Of a DNA stretch of 5,490 nucleotides, positions 4,804 to 5,490 are shown in pieces. Source of the stretch: Candidatus Methanocorpusculum equi. GTDB lineage: Archaea > Halobacteriota > Methanomicrobia > Methanomicrobiales > Methanocorpusculaceae. The DNA is taken from NCBI GenBank assembly GCA_018065685.1, contig JAGHSU010000022.1, positions 1 through 5,490 of the forward strand, given 5' to 3'. Positions within the stretch are counted from its first letter, which is position 1. Each line of letters opens with the position of its first letter. The translations under genes and the position numbers were made by a program. The notes under the pieces were generated by a model, which saw only the letters and a list, made by a program, of their open reading frames with translations, was not told the origin of the DNA and did no database searches.

Positions 4804-5421
4804 TTACTTCTCTTCCTGTTTTTTCCTGCTTTCCAGGATTATGCGGGAGATTCTTATCTCCTCAGGGTCAATCTCCTTTACTACAGAATACCCGCCGGTA
4901 TTTCCCTCCTTCCATTCCAGTATCTGGAATCGTCCGGTCCGGAGATGGGGGGCTGGGGTGGATGTGATATAGCGTACTCCTGCCTTATCTTTCAGATGCT
5001 TTTTCCGGAACCCGGCTGTAATCCACTCTGCGACCTCCTGGTCAGGGTGCTCCCAGGATATCTCCTCTCCGCATCCGCAGCAGAATTTTGCATCTCCGGT
5101 GTTGAGTGTTTTGCAGTTTTTGCAGCGGTAGGTTCCAAGGAGCTGTGTTACCGCGAGTTCGACAAACTCTTCCCGCGAGGGTTTTTCGAGTTCTCCGGTT
5201 TTTTCCGGGATGATGAACTCCTGTTCGTACCAGGCGTTCAGTTCTTCGTCCGATACCAGGTCATCCGCAAATCCGGAGGCGATTGCCTTTTCGAGCGTCC
5301 GCTTTATCCATTCGTTGGTTGTGACTCCGGTTTTGCGCGCTTCAGCGCTGCACTGTTCCTTTAACTCCGGGGGTATCCGGAGGGTGAGTGCCGCGTCGTA
5401 TCCTTTCGGTTTCGCTGTCAT
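4804..5421 (-). CDS. Ribbon-helix-helix and zinc-ribbon protein of unknown function
   Basis: Not a gene I recognise. From ATG 5421 it encodes 205 residues. Residues about 10-48 form an Arc/CopG/HicB-like ribbon-helix-helix domain: a strand (AALTLRIPPEL), helix one (KEQCSAEARKTG) and helix two (TTNEWIKRTLEKAI), which in such proteins dimerise and place the strand in the DNA major groove. An acidic linker follows (about 53-88). At 100-117 is a zinc ribbon, Cys100-x2-Cys103-x10-Cys114-x2-Cys117, with an extra Cys at 115. The last 85 residues, rich in charged residues and ending in Arg-Lys-Lys-Gln-Glu-Glu-Lys, match nothing I know. It is probably a cytosolic DNA-binding regulator; the HicB-like resemblance alone does not make it an antitoxin, and no toxin gene is present. 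The start at 5421 is preferred over the in-frame TTG at 5469 and ATG at 5460 because a TATA box lies 27 bases upstream and the fold begins soon after. Confidence 0.78.
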   Translation of the reverse strand: MTAKPKGYDAALTLRIPPELKEQCSAEARKTGVTTNEWIKRTLEKAIASGFADDLVSDEELNAWYEQEFIIPEKTGELEKPSREEFVELAVTQLLGTYRCKNCKTLNTGDAKFCCGCGEEISWEHPDQEVAEWITAGFRKKHLKDKAGVRYITSTPAPHLRTGRFQILEWKEGNTGGYSVVKEIDPEEIRISRIILESRKKQEEK

Positions 5422-5443
5422 ACTAATATATTTGAGCTGATTT

Positions 5444-5452
5444 GATATAAAA
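5444..5452 (-). promoter_or_regulatory. TATA box of the RHH/zinc-ribbon gene
   Basis: On the minus strand this is TTTTATATC, close to the methanogen TATA consensus, centred at 5448. The usual 26-27 base spacing puts the transcription start on or next to the A of ATG 5421, so the message is predicted to be leaderless. This spacing decides the start-codon choice, since the alternative starts at 5460 and 5469 lie upstream of the box. Confidence 0.6.
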
Positions 5453-5490
5453 TGATTCATTTGATTCAATGTTAGTTATTTGGCCACTAT

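Noticed and set aside
4804..5421. HicAB-type toxin-antitoxin system
   Set aside because: Only the RHH helix pattern resembles HicB; no HicA-like or other toxin reading frame occurs on either side within the window.
5422..5469. TTG 5469 or ATG 5460 as start of the RHH gene
   Set aside because: The TATA box at 5444-5452 lies inside this extension and predicts transcription from about 5421; the added residues precede the fold and look like translated promoter.

Overview
The window looks like chromosomal DNA of a methanogenic euryarchaeon, most likely from the order Methanomicrobiales. The evidence is the set of genes: the FO synthase subunit CofG (coenzyme F420 biosynthesis), an archaeal-type peptidyl-tRNA hydrolase (Pth2) next to TruD, and a two-repeat MgtE-type transporter without cytosolic domains. 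Most starts also sit about 27-33 bases after an archaeal TATA-like box with no Shine-Dalgarno site. The order is inferred from general resemblance; no database search was possible.

Layout. Bases 1-356 hold the 3' end of cofG (+). A 123-base gap rich in small tandem repeats and hairpins follows. Bases 480-668 encode a 62-residue J-domain protein on the minus strand, convergent with cofG. A 120-base divergent promoter region separates it from thiD (+, 789-1604), an HMP/HMP-P kinase of thiamine synthesis. An MgtE-like cation transporter (+, 1719-2930) follows after a 114-base gap with its own promoter. It converges, with only 6 bases between stop codons, on a minus-strand operon pth2-truD (4583 down to 2937), both genes of tRNA metabolism. 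A 220-base intergenic region (4584-4803) contains an ordered array of 8-bp elements (three forward, four inverted) and then a 14-bp tandem repeat. The last gene (minus, 5421 to 4804) encodes an unrecognised protein with an N-terminal ribbon-helix-helix (RHH) DNA-binding domain and a central zinc ribbon.

How the genes relate. Apart from pth2-truD, the genes are single transcription units with unrelated housekeeping roles: F420, thiamine, cation transport, tRNA maintenance, chaperone recruitment. The least ordinary part is the right end. RHH proteins of the CopG/omega type bind short repeated DNA elements cooperatively, and the 8-bp array lies directly downstream of this RHH gene and upstream of the pth2 promoter. 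Two single-mismatch copies of the 8-bp element occur near the RHH gene's own start. A self-contained regulator-plus-binding-array module is therefore a testable hypothesis, not a demonstrated one.

No rRNA, tRNA, CRISPR array, insertion sequence or attachment site was seen, and there is no gene-free stretch longer than 300 bases.
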